From: Chryseobacterium taeanense
Lineage (GTDB): Bacteria > Bacteroidota > Bacteroidia > Flavobacteriales > Weeksellaceae
Direction: 5' to 3'
DNA length: 64,000 nt
NCBI RefSeq assembly: GCF_900099685.1
Contig: NZ_FNDW01000008.1
Span: forward strand, 62,001 to 126,000
In this document: piece by piece, positions 33,174 to 41,675 of the stretch
How positions within the stretch are numbered: position 1 is the first letter of the stretch
Layout of the letters: the number at the start of each line of letters is the position of its first letter
Program-made: the position numbers and the translations under genes
Notes under the pieces: generated by a model
Databases searched by the model: none
What the model was told of the DNA's origin: nothing
Seen by the model: only the letters and a program-made list of their open reading frames with translations

Positions 33174-34064
33174 ATGAAAAAATTATTTTATCTGTTTATG
33201 GTTATTTCTCTGATTTCCTGCAATAAAGGAAGCAATAAAGAAGATGAAACCCAAAAAGATTCTGTGATAACCACTGATCTCAACAACATTAATGTCAGCA
33301 TTCTGATTGACTTATCAGACAGAATCGATCCCATAACCAATCCGAATCCTACGATGCAGTATTTCCAAAGAGATGTAGAATACATCAAAGCCATCGAAAA
33401 AGGATTTTTAAATCATATCAAATCCAAGAAAATCATTACGTACGACGATCAGATGCAGGTATTTTTTAATCCTGAACCTTCCGATCCAAAAATCAATGAC
33501 TTTACGAAAGAACTGAAGGTTTCATTTGATAAAAATACTCAGAAAAGTTACTTTGCTTTGGTTGATAAAAAGTATTCCGAATTGCCGTTAAATATTTATC
33601 AGTCAGCCATAAAAGACGGAAATTACGTAGGATCCGATATCTGGGAGTTTTTTAAAAACAAAGTGAAAGATTATTGCATTAAAGATGATAAAAGAAACAT
33701 CCTTTTTATTCTCACGGATGGATATATGTACCACGAAAACACGAAGTTTGCAGAAGGAAACAAGACTTCTTACCTGACCGGTAAATTAATTAAAGCTAAC
33801 AATCTCACCACTTCCGATTTCAAAAATACCATTGAAAAGAATACATACGGTTTTGTAAAGGCTAATGACAATCTCAGCAACCTTGAAGTAATTGTCCTGG
33901 GAATCAATCCTGAAAAAGGAAATCCTTTCGAAGAAGCGGTTATCAAAGAATATTGGGAAAACTGGTTCAAGGAAATGAAAATTAAAAAGTATGAAATAAA
34001 ATCTGCAGACCTTCCTTCTAACCTGGAACCGATTATCTTAAAAACAATTTCAGGGAAATACTAA
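33174..34064 (+). CDS. Lipoprotein with von Willebrand A-like fold
   Basis: The 296-residue protein has a lipobox (FYLFMVISLISC, Cys16). The mature part shows a VWA-type strand VSILIDLSDRIDP (D-x-S metal site with R where S is usual) and a second strand ILFILTDGYMYH with the Asp of the metal site. VWA domains bind partner proteins through a metal ion. TerB-plus-VWA pairing is known from tellurite-type stress systems; here it is the last gene of the nine-gene operon. No clear terminator follows; a repeat does. Confidence 0.8.
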   Translation: MKKLFYLFMVISLISCNKGSNKEDETQKDSVITTDLNNINVSILIDLSDRIDPITNPNPTMQYFQRDVEYIKAIEKGFLNHIKSKKIITYDDQMQVFFNPEPSDPKINDFTKELKVSFDKNTQKSYFALVDKKYSELPLNIYQSAIKDGNYVGSDIWEFFKNKVKDYCIKDDKRNILFILTDGYMYHENTKFAEGNKTSYLTGKLIKANNLTTSDFKNTIEKNTYGFVKANDNLSNLEVIVLGINPEKGNPFEEAVIKEYWENWFKEMKIKKYEIKSADLPSNLEPIILKTISGKY

Positions 34065-34545
34065 AAAAACACAATTAATATACGCGTTCTGCATTTTATT
34101 CATCTCCGTCACTTCGAGTAGATTTTGAAAAAATCGTATCGAGAAGTTGGTTTTGAGGATAAATTTCATTCTCGATACATTTTTTCTCCACTTTGTTACG
34201 AAAAAACACTCGAATGGACGAAGCACAAAAAAATAAGACGTTATGCAGTAAATCCTTAGTGGTAAAAAGATGTTTTCATTTAAAATGGTTTACCATTTTA
34301 ATTTAAACTGTCAGTTTAGACTAAACCGGACTTCTGATTTATTCTAAACTGATAGATTAAACTAAATCAGGCTGCCGTGAGAATATAATACGGTAGATTA
34401 AATTAAAACAGACTACCATTTTAGTTTAAAATGGTAGATTAAGATTAAACAGATTTTCTGGAGAGTGTAATCTGGTAGAAATAACTTTGAGGTGTTTTTT
34501 TAAGCTGATCGTTAAAGCGAAGAATAATTTCTTCGCTTTTTTTCA
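34065..34545. other. Gene-free stretch: dispersed repeat copy 2 and TTTAAACT-rich patch
   Basis: No credible gene. It holds the dispersed inverted repeat (34107-34222), then from about 34280 to 34480 a patch with many variants of TTTAAACTGnnAGTTTAG and ATGGTAGATTAAA, both orientations, and AAAATGGT/ACCATTTT pairs. This patch looks like decayed tandem or inverted repeats. TTCTTCGCTTTTT at about 34529 may end the META gene's transcript on the minus strand. Confidence 0.6.
34107..34222. repeat. Dispersed inverted repeat, copy 2
   Basis: Same element as at 20825-20944: begins CGTCACTTCGAGTAGATTTT and ends CACTCGAATGGACGA. The middle differs (GTTGGTTTTGAGG instead of GTTTGCGAACTTGAGG). Confidence 0.8.
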
Positions 34546-34998
34546 TTAATCCCAGTCAGCCGCGATAAATTCCATCGTATGTCCCTGATCATCCGTGAAG
34601 ATTAAAGAATGTCCCTTTACAGCATATGTTTTCATATTTCTTAATTCTTTACCAAAATCCATTTCCAGTTTCATGTCCTGGCAGGCTTTCAGGGTAGATC
34701 CTATCTCCGAGATTTTTACATTGCCGTCATTTTTAAATTCGGAAGTAAAGAACATACTATTGCAGCCCATAAATGCCGTTCCTCTAATTTTACCGTTTTC
34801 TGTTTTCTCAGTAAGGTTAATCCTGGCTCCTTTGCTCATCATATCCGCTTTAGAATAATTTCCGTAAGCGACGAGCATCCACTCTCTGTGAAGCTGAGCA
34901 TCCTGATCCGGGTGTGAGATATTGCTGTTTACACTGCTACAATTCAGCAATATTCCTGAAAATAAAACACTCAAAATCGAAACTAATATTGTCTTCAT
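34546..34998 (-). CDS. META-domain lipoprotein (HslJ-like)
   Basis: The 150-residue protein has a lipobox (FSGILLNC, Cys20) and a META domain: REWMLVAYG at the start, GCNSMFF in the middle with the conserved Gly-Cys-Asn, and a matching Cys in TLKACQDM. HslJ-like proteins are linked to heat or novobiocin tolerance. It is read divergently from the S46 peptidase. Confidence 0.85.
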   Translation of the reverse strand: MKTILVSILSVLFSGILLNCSSVNSNISHPDQDAQLHREWMLVAYGNYSKADMMSKGARINLTEKTENGKIRGTAFMGCNSMFFTSEFKNDGNVKISEIGSTLKACQDMKLEMDFGKELRNMKTYAVKGHSLIFTDDQGHTMEFIAADWD

Positions 34999-35085
34999 AC
35001 GCCTTTAAAATCCAATTTCATACCATTCCAAGGCCAGAATACGGTAAAAATTAGTAAATTAGCGACACAAAAATTATTTTATAAA

Positions 35086-37272
35086 ATGAAAAGAATACTT
35101 CTACTATTCACTTTCCTTTTAAGTTTTGCTCAAATGAGGGCAGACGAAGGAATGTGGTTGTTAATGCTTGTTAAAAGACTCAATGGTGTCGATATGCAAA
35201 AAGAAGGCTTGCATCTTACACCGGAAGAAATTTATTCCGTGAATAATTCGAGCTTAAAAGATGCGATCGTAAGCTTCGGAGGTTTCTGTACGGGAGAAAT
35301 TGTTTCCGGACAGGGACTTATCTTCACCAATCACCATTGCGGTTACGGTGCAGTAGCTGCTGCTTCTACTCCTGAAAAAGATTATTTAAAGAACGGATTC
35401 TGGGCGATGAAGCAGAAAGACGAATTCAATGCTAAAGATCTTTATGTGAGATTTTTAGTGAGAATGGATGATGCTACGCAGAGAATCAATTCAAAACTAA
35501 ACAACAATATGTCCGCGGCAGAAAGAAAAGCGGTGATCGATGCTGAAACCAAAGCGATCCAGTCTGAAAATTCTGAAAACGGAAAATATACAGTAGTCGT
35601 AAGAGATTTCTTCAACGGAAATGAATTTTATTATTTTGTTTACCAGGATTATAAAGATATCAGATTGGTAGGTGCTCCGCCATCCGCATTAGGAAAATTC
35701 GGTGGTGATACCGACAACTGGGAGTGGCCAAGACACACTGCAGATTTTACTGTTTTCAGAGTGTATGCTGACGCTGCCGGAAACCCTGCAGAATATTCTC
35801 CAAGCAACGTTCCGCTAAAACCTAAACATTTCTTACCTGTTTCCCTTAAAGGAGTGAAGCCGGGAGATTTCTCAATGATCTTAGGATATCCGGGAAGAAC
35901 AAACCGCTACCTGACTTCTTATGGAATTCAGCAGATGGTCAACAAAGATTATCCGGCTTGGGTAGAGGCTTCCAAACTTGCCATGGATGTTATGAAAAAA
36001 TACATGGATAAGGATAAAGGAACTCAACTTAACTATGCTTCTCAATATGCTTCTGTAGCCAACTACTGGAAAAACAGACAGGGAACTATCGATGCCGTGA
36101 TCAAAAACGGAACGATTACCGATAAACAGAACGTTGAAGAAAGATTTAAAACATGGGCGGTTCAGCCGGAAAATGTAGCTCAATACGAAACGGTTTTAGA
36201 TGATATTGCCATCTATTACAAGCAAACTTCAGATAGAAATGTTGAGAGAATGTATATGTCTCAGCTTTCAAGAAATGCTAAATATTTCTCTTTAGCATTA
36301 CAGGTAGGAAGTGTTCTTAAAGCTTACGCAGATCAGGATATGAAAGGCAGACTTGCCATGAAACCTAAAGTGGATGCTGCTTTAAAAACTGCTTACGAAA
36401 ACATCAACACCAAACTTGAAGGTGAAATGATGAATTCTATGGTCAATCTTTATCAGACAAGAGTAAACAAAGATGTTGCGTCAGAAACCATTATGGGACT
36501 TGATGCTAAAAACCTTTCTATTGTTGCCTATTCTTCCATCTTTGCCAACAAAACGTCTGCAACAAACTTTGTATTGAATCCTGACAAACTGAAACTGGAT
36601 GCAGACCCGCTTTGGAAAATTGCCAACGGTATCGTAGCAGACCAGAGAATTTCAGCACAAAAATTTGTAAAGATTGATGATAATTTTGCTAAAAACAACA
36701 GATTATTTTTAGCAGGATTAATGAAAGCATTGCCTGAGAAAAAATTCTATCCGGATGCTAACTCTACAATGAGACTTACGTACGGAACTGTAGATACTTT
36801 GCCAATCAGAACAGACAGAAACTACTTTGGGGTAACAGATAATTACTATACAGACATGACCGGCCTTGTAGGAAAATACAAGAAAGGTGATGAAGAGTTT
36901 GATCTTCCGCAAAGAGTGATCGACCTTTATAACCTTAAAGATTTTGGTCAGTATGCCGATGCTAAAGGATATATGCCTGTAAACTTTCTTTCCAATAACG
37001 ATATTACAGGAGGTAACTCTGGTTCACCGGTAATCGACGGAGACGGAAACCTGATCGGTATCGCATTCGACGGAAACAGCGAAGCATTAAGCGGTGACAT
37101 CGTTTTTGAACCGGAATGGCAAAAAACCATCAACGTAGACGTTCGTTTCGTTCTTTGGACGATCGACAAATACGCTGGTGCAAGAAGACTAATCGACGAA
37201 TTACAATTGGTAAGAGACGAAAACACGCCTGCAGATACCAAAACAAAAATGCCTAGAGCAAGAAGAAAATAA
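35086..37272 (+). CDS. S46-family dipeptidyl-peptidase, DPP7-like
   Basis: The 728-residue protein has a signal peptide (MKRILLLFTFLLSFAQMRA) and the S46 chymotrypsin-like domain: His84 in TNHHCGYG, the catalytic Ser645 in GGNSGSP. The residue 18 after the Ser, which sets specificity, is Gly663 (IAFDGN); DPP7-type enzymes have Gly here and DPP11 types have Arg. So it should release dipeptides with hydrophobic P1 rather than Asp/Glu. It works in the periplasm to feed peptides to the cell. A strong terminator follows. Confidence 0.95.
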   Translation: MKRILLLFTFLLSFAQMRADEGMWLLMLVKRLNGVDMQKEGLHLTPEEIYSVNNSSLKDAIVSFGGFCTGEIVSGQGLIFTNHHCGYGAVAAASTPEKDYLKNGFWAMKQKDEFNAKDLYVRFLVRMDDATQRINSKLNNNMSAAERKAVIDAETKAIQSENSENGKYTVVVRDFFNGNEFYYFVYQDYKDIRLVGAPPSALGKFGGDTDNWEWPRHTADFTVFRVYADAAGNPAEYSPSNVPLKPKHFLPVSLKGVKPGDFSMILGYPGRTNRYLTSYGIQQMVNKDYPAWVEASKLAMDVMKKYMDKDKGTQLNYASQYASVANYWKNRQGTIDAVIKNGTITDKQNVEERFKTWAVQPENVAQYETVLDDIAIYYKQTSDRNVERMYMSQLSRNAKYFSLALQVGSVLKAYADQDMKGRLAMKPKVDAALKTAYENINTKLEGEMMNSMVNLYQTRVNKDVASETIMGLDAKNLSIVAYSSIFANKTSATNFVLNPDKLKLDADPLWKIANGIVADQRISAQKFVKIDDNFAKNNRLFLAGLMKALPEKKFYPDANSTMRLTYGTVDTLPIRTDRNYFGVTDNYYTDMTGLVGKYKKGDEEFDLPQRVIDLYNLKDFGQYADAKGYMPVNFLSNNDITGGNSGSPVIDGDGNLIGIAFDGNSEALSGDIVFEPEWQKTINVDVRFVLWTIDKYAGARRLIDELQLVRDENTPADTKTKMPRARRK

Positions 37273-37292
37273 TCTTTATTGATATATTTTTG

Positions 37293-37325
37293 AAACCGCG
37301 AAAGTTTTCTTTCGCGGTTTTTTTA
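37293..37325 (+). terminator. Rho-independent terminator of the S46 peptidase gene
   Basis: AAACCGCGAAAG pairs perfectly with CTTTCGCGGTTT around TTTT, then a T run. Confidence 0.9.
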
Positions 37326-37345
37326 TTTTTAATTGAATAAAATAT

Positions 37346-37380
37346 GCGACAAGTTTTGTCGTTAGCTTTATTGATATTTG
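37346..37380 (+). promoter_or_regulatory. 17-bp regulatory element and -7 box, copy E (GHKL-DUF4325-PIN cassette)
   Basis: GCGACAAGTTTTGTCGT at 37346-37362 contains a perfect palindrome CGACAA-GTT-TTGTCG. GATATTTG at 37373-37380 stands at the same 27-bp offset, one base off TAnnTTTG. The cassette's first gene starts at 37507; a second promoter box TATATTTG lies at about 37485, nearer the gene, so the cassette may have two starts. Confidence 0.7.
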
Positions 37381-37506
37381 TATTATAAAATAAAATACTT
37401 AATATGAATTTAATTTTGAAACCACCTAATATTAAAATATTGAACTAATTGATACTCATTAATTATATTTATTATGTAATAACGTATATTTGCATAAACA
37501 AATGTA

Positions 37507-38388
37507 ATGGTCCTGTACAAGTTTCCATCTGACATTAAAAGTAATTATGACGGTTACAATTACTTTTCTCATATTATAGAACTTGTGAAAATTTTGAGAA
37601 ATGAGGAGGTAATCTTTGATTTCGACAAAGTAACATTTTTTCAAGCAAACTTATGCTCACTTTTTGGAGTATGCCTAGAAATTTTAAAAGAAAATAATAA
37701 TATTTTTAAAATCATTAATATTAATAATCAAGTTGAAACTATTTTGAGAAAAAATAATTTTCTCGTTGAATTAGGATATCAACCTATTAATGATAATTAT
37801 GCAACTTCTTTAAAATATATGAGATTTGTACCACGAGACGATGAAGGATTTAATGAGTACATAATAACACAATTATTAAATAAAAAAGATTTTCCAGTAA
37901 TTAGTAAACCTCTTCATAAAGAAATCCTTCGTAACATTTTTGAAATTTATGAAAATGCAAGAACGCACGGTAAATGTGATTATATTCATGCGTGTGGTCA
38001 ATTTTTTCCAAAACCTATTAACAAACCACTACATTTTACTTTAGTTGATAAAGGAATTAATATAAAAGAAAATGTAGCATTACATTTAGGTATAGATATT
38101 GAAGCTTCTGATGCTATAGAATGGGCAATGGTTAAAGGAAACACAACTAAAAAAAATGAATCCGGTGGTTTAGGATTAGCCGTAATATTCGAGTTTATTA
38201 AATTAAACGGAGGAAGTATTCAAATAGTTTCTGCGGACGGTTATTATGAAGTTATTAAGGGAAATGTTAGAAAACAAAGACTCACAAGTTATTTTGGAGG
38301 GACAATTGTTACACTTATTTTTAATTTCAATGATAAGAATTCTTACAGTTTAGTAAATGAAGAAAATGATTTAAGCAATCCTTTTTAA
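37507..38388 (+). CDS. STAS-like and GHKL ATPase protein
   Basis: The 293-residue protein has a STAS-like N-terminal part (EEVIFDFDKVTFFQANLCSLFG, about residues 33-60) followed by a GHKL ATP-binding domain: N box in ILRNIFEIYENARTHG (about 144-159), G1 box DKGINI (about 187), G2 box GGLGLAVIFEFI (about 222). It lacks a phospho-acceptor domain, so it resembles anti-sigma kinases of the SpoIIAB type more than sensor kinases. It forms an AT-rich three-gene cassette with DUF4325 and PIN proteins. Confidence 0.8.
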   Translation: MVLYKFPSDIKSNYDGYNYFSHIIELVKILRNEEVIFDFDKVTFFQANLCSLFGVCLEILKENNNIFKIININNQVETILRKNNFLVELGYQPINDNYATSLKYMRFVPRDDEGFNEYIITQLLNKKDFPVISKPLHKEILRNIFEIYENARTHGKCDYIHACGQFFPKPINKPLHFTLVDKGINIKENVALHLGIDIEASDAIEWAMVKGNTTKKNESGGLGLAVIFEFIKLNGGSIQIVSADGYYEVIKGNVRKQRLTSYFGGTIVTLIFNFNDKNSYSLVNEENDLSNPF

Positions 38389-38462
38389 TCATAAAATCTT
38401 TAATAATTACTGCACTTACAGTTTAATAAATGAAGAAAATAACTTAAGTAATTCTTTTTAAT
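38342..38462 (+). repeat. Direct repeat of a gene's 3' end
   Basis: The last 48 bp of the gene (38342-38389, CTTACAGTTTAGTAAATGAA...) recur 73 bp further at 38415-38462 with about six changes. The second copy is outside any gene; it marks a small tandem duplication. Confidence 0.8.
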
Positions 38463-38486
38463 TATATATTTACAAAAACAAAATCT

Positions 38487-38840
38487 ATGATCCATTTAAA
38501 GGTAAAAGATGTAATTGGTACTAACTTAGCTGTGTCAACAGAGAACGGAGAGAAGGTATACAAGGAGATTGAAAAAAACCTTAATCAGGGTGAAACTGTA
38601 ATTTTAGATTTCTATGATATATCATTAATAATTACTGCATTTTTAAATGCAGCGATTGGATCTCTGTTTAGGGATCAAAAATACACAACAAAATTTTTAA
38701 ACGAAAATGTCCTTTTAAAAAATATAGATAGTAGCGACACACAATTATTTATCGAAGTTATTAATAGGGCAAAAGAGTATTTTGCCAATAAAGATTTTAT
38801 TGATAAAAATAATCAAGATTCAATTTATGGCAAAGATTAA
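38487..38840 (+). CDS. STAS-like DUF4325 protein
   Basis: The 117-residue protein has the DUF4325 strand-helix layout, VILDFYDISLIITAFLNAAIG being the usual block. DUF4325 proteins have a STAS-like fold, and this fits an anti-anti-sigma-like partner for the GHKL protein upstream. Its last 14 bp overlap the PIN gene start. Confidence 0.75.
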   Translation: MIHLKVKDVIGTNLAVSTENGEKVYKEIEKNLNQGETVILDFYDISLIITAFLNAAIGSLFRDQKYTTKFLNENVLLKNIDSSDTQLFIEVINRAKEYFANKDFIDKNNQDSIYGKD

Positions 38841-39369
38841 TATTGATAATTATAAAATCAAATTTTCTGATAAATTTTTCTTTGATACAAATATTTGGTT
38901 GCTTCTTTTTGGGACCGTGGCTAGTTTTCAAAAATTTGAACAAAGAAAATATTCAAATTTTTTTGGTAATCTAGTTTCTAGTGAAAATTCAATTTATATT
39001 ACATCTCTTGTATTATCTGAATTTTCAAACGTTTTATTGAGGAGGGATTTTAAGCAATGGCAAGAAAATACTAATTCGTACACAAAATCATTTAAGATTG
39101 ATTTTGTTGGAACTGAAGAATATAAGAAATCTGTTTATTCTATCAAAATATTACTAGATAAAATATTAAATGTTCCCAATCTCATAAAAATTGGAGATAG
39201 TTTACAAACAATGGACATGGAGATAGTCTTAGAAAATTTCGAGAAAATTGATTTTAATGATTGTTATTATGGCGAACTATGCAAGCTTTATGACTATAAG
39301 ATGGTTTCTCATGATAAAGATTTAGATGTTCTTTCTACTAAAATTGATTTGATTACTCTCCACAATTAA
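38827..39369 (+). CDS. PIN-domain ribonuclease
   Basis: The start at 38827 (MAKINIDN) is preferred to the longer frame because it lies at the DUF4325 3' end with a short overlap. The 180-residue protein has the PIN acidic residues: Asp20 in FFDTNIW, Glu in LSEFSNVLLRR (about 61), then NDCYYGELC and the SHDKDLDVL end. PIN proteins cut RNA and are the toxin of VapBC systems, but here the partners are STAS/GHKL proteins rather than a VapB antitoxin. It is cytosolic. Confidence 0.75.
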   Translation: MAKINIDNYKIKFSDKFFFDTNIWLLLFGTVASFQKFEQRKYSNFFGNLVSSENSIYITSLVLSEFSNVLLRRDFKQWQENTNSYTKSFKIDFVGTEEYKKSVYSIKILLDKILNVPNLIKIGDSLQTMDMEIVLENFEKIDFNDCYYGELCKLYDYKMVSHDKDLDVLSTKIDLITLHN

Positions 39370-39394
39370 ATTGTATTTACGATTCAAGTAATTA

Positions 39395-39423
39395 TAATGC
39401 AGAACAAAGCATGTTCTGCATTA
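39395..39423 (+). terminator. Hairpin terminator after the PIN gene
   Basis: TAATGCAGAACA pairs perfectly with TGTTCTGCATTA around five bases, then ACTTTTATAT. Confidence 0.7.
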
Positions 39424-39560
39424 ACTTTTATATATTAAAGATTATATCTTATTACTGTTCGAGCTAACACAAGAAAGATGCACCTTAAAATCCAGGGAAA
39501 TAGGAGAGCAAATGATTCAAGGGAGTTTAAAGTCAAACGTTAAATGATGATTGTTTAGCA

Positions 39561-41096
39561 TCAACCATTCCAAAATTCCCTGTCAAGGCTTCTATATTGT
39601 ATGGCTTCCGAAACATGATTAGAAAGAATATTTTCGGAACCTTCCAGATCGGCAATCGTTCTGGATACTTTAAGAATCCGGTCGTATGCTCTTGCTGAAA
39701 GGTTCAGCTTTTCCATGGCTGTTTTTATCAGACTAAATGAGCTTTCGTCCAGACTGCAATATTTTTCAATTTCTTTCGGTCCGATTTGAGCGTTATAGCT
39801 TATTTTCAAATCCTTATACCGTTCTCTCTGAATCTCACGAGCCAGAAGAACACGTTTTCTGATCTCTTCGCTTTTTTCGCCTTTTCTGCGTTCTGCCAGT
39901 TGCTCAAATTCTACTTTCTGTACTTCAATGTGAATATCAATTCTATCCAGCAACGGTCCGGAAAGCTTGTTCATATAACGCTGCATTTCGTAGACTGTGG
40001 AAGTATTATTCGGATCATCAGGAAAAAATCCGCTCGGACTTGGGTTCATGGATGCAACCAGCATAAAGCTCGCCGGATAATTCACTGTAAATCTCGCTCT
40101 GGAAATAGTTACTTCACGATCTTCAAGAGGTTGTCTCATTACTTCCAACACTGTTCTCTTGAATTCCGGCATTTCATCAAGGAACAACACACCATTGTGA
40201 GCAAGGGAAATCTCTCCGGGTTGCGGATAACCTCCTCCACCGACAAGCGCGACATCAGAAATCGTATGATGCGGCGCACGAAAGGGACGAACCGTCATTA
40301 GGGAAGTTTCCGCTCCCATTTTTCCGGCTACAGAATGTATTTTTGTGGTTTCCAAGGCTTCTTTTAAACTTAACGGAGGCAAAATACTGGGAACTCTTTT
40401 CGCCAGCATTGTCTTTCCACTTCCGGGAGGGCCAATTAAAATAATGTTATGTCCACCAGCCGCTGCAACTTCCATGGCGCGTTTTGCCGTTTCCTGCCCT
40501 TTAACCTCGGAAAAATCAAAAGGAAAATCATTTATTTTTTCCTGAAATTCTTTCCTGGTGTCTATTTCAACTTTTTGTAGTGGTTTTCCTTCGTTAAAAA
40601 AGTCAATAACTTCTCTGATATTTTCTGCTGCGAAAACATTGATATTGTTTACGATAGCCGCTTCCCGTGTATTCTGTTTCGGAAGAATAATTCCTTTAAA
40701 ACCTTCTTCTCTGGCCTGTATGGCAATTGGCAAAACACCTTTTATCGGCTGCAGTTTACCGTCGAGAGAAAGCTCTCCCATAATAATATAATCCTGAATA
40801 TTTTCGGCAAGAATCTGGTCAGATGCCGCAAGGATACCAATGGCAATGCTTAAATCGTAGGCAGCGCCTTCTTTACGAAGATCGGCCGGTGCCATATTGA
40901 TGGTGATTTTCTTTCCGGGAATTTTGTAACCTACATTTTTCAAGGCGGCCGAAATCCTATAACTGCTTTCTTTAATGGCATTATCAGGAAGACCAACCAA
41001 ATGATAACCGACTCCGCCTGTATCTACATTAACTTCAATTGTGATCGTCTGGGCTGAAACGCCATGAATTGCACTTCCATAAATTTTTATCAGCAT
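39561..41096 (-). CDS. comM: Mg-chelatase-like AAA+ ATPase, YifB/ComM family
   Basis: The 511-residue protein has the N-terminal S5-like domain (residues 1-180) and an AAA+ core with Walker A GPPGSGKTMLAKR and Walker B-type LFLDEMPEF, then the Mg-chelatase C-terminal helical domain. ComM promotes branch migration and spread of recombination tracts during transformation. Length matches the family. It is read alone. Confidence 0.95.
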   Translation of the reverse strand: MLIKIYGSAIHGVSAQTITIEVNVDTGGVGYHLVGLPDNAIKESSYRISAALKNVGYKIPGKKITINMAPADLRKEGAAYDLSIAIGILAASDQILAENIQDYIIMGELSLDGKLQPIKGVLPIAIQAREEGFKGIILPKQNTREAAIVNNINVFAAENIREVIDFFNEGKPLQKVEIDTRKEFQEKINDFPFDFSEVKGQETAKRAMEVAAAGGHNIILIGPPGSGKTMLAKRVPSILPPLSLKEALETTKIHSVAGKMGAETSLMTVRPFRAPHHTISDVALVGGGGYPQPGEISLAHNGVLFLDEMPEFKRTVLEVMRQPLEDREVTISRARFTVNYPASFMLVASMNPSPSGFFPDDPNNTSTVYEMQRYMNKLSGPLLDRIDIHIEVQKVEFEQLAERRKGEKSEEIRKRVLLAREIQRERYKDLKISYNAQIGPKEIEKYCSLDESSFSLIKTAMEKLNLSARAYDRILKVSRTIADLEGSENILSNHVSEAIQYRSLDREFWNG

Positions 41097-41248
41097 TATA
41101 CGTGTTTTGATGCAAAAATAATATATTTTTTCTAATCTTTCCAGAGATTTATCATTAAAAGGTGTTTTAAAGTTTAGCGGTAAAGCTCGTCATTAAGTCA
41201 AATTAAGAATAGAAAAATTTAGACTCACTTTAAGTTTCAATATTTTAT

Positions 41249-41256
41249 TACATTTG
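41249..41256 (+). promoter_or_regulatory. -7 box upstream of the CsaA-like gene cluster
   Basis: TACATTTG matches TAnnTTTG and lies 56 bp upstream of the first gene of the three-gene run at 41313. Confidence 0.5.
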
Positions 41257-41312
41257 TAAGAACACAAAATTCTATAATGGAATAGAACTTCAATATTTAA
41301 TCACATATTATC

Positions 41313-41660
41313 ATGATAATAAAACCTGAAATCTCGTGGGAAGATTTTGAAAAAATTGACATCAGATGCGGAACGATCGTTTCAGTTCATGATTTTGAAA
41401 AAGCCCGAAATCCTTCTTATCAGCTGGAAATAGATTTTGGAGATTTAGGCATAAAAAAATCATCTGCTCAAATTACCTCTCTTTACAAAAAGGAAGAACT
41501 GATCGGCATGCAAATTCTGGCTGTAGTAAATTTTCCTAAAAAGCAGATCGCCAATTTTTTCAGCGAATGCCTGGTTTTGGGTGTTTATGGAGAAAATAAA
41601 AAAGATGTAACCCTTTTAATGCCTTCATTGCCAACAAAAAATGGTATGCAGGTAGGATAA
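41313..41660 (+). CDS. csaA: CsaA-like tRNA-binding/chaperone protein
   Basis: The 115-residue protein is a single OB-fold tRNA-binding domain as in CsaA: IDIRCGTIVSVHDF, then SSAQITSLYKKEELIGMQI. CsaA proteins dimerise and bind RNA, with reported export chaperone activity. It leads a run of three genes with 15-bp and 3-bp gaps. Confidence 0.85.
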   Translation: MIIKPEISWEDFEKIDIRCGTIVSVHDFEKARNPSYQLEIDFGDLGIKKSSAQITSLYKKEELIGMQILAVVNFPKKQIANFFSECLVLGVYGENKKDVTLLMPSLPTKNGMQVG

Positions 41661-41675
41661 AAAATAAAAAAACAA

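Noticed and set aside
37507..39369. Ordinary VapBC toxin-antitoxin pair
   Set aside because: The PIN protein has no small DNA-binding antitoxin beside it; its partners are a GHKL/STAS ATPase and a DUF4325 protein.
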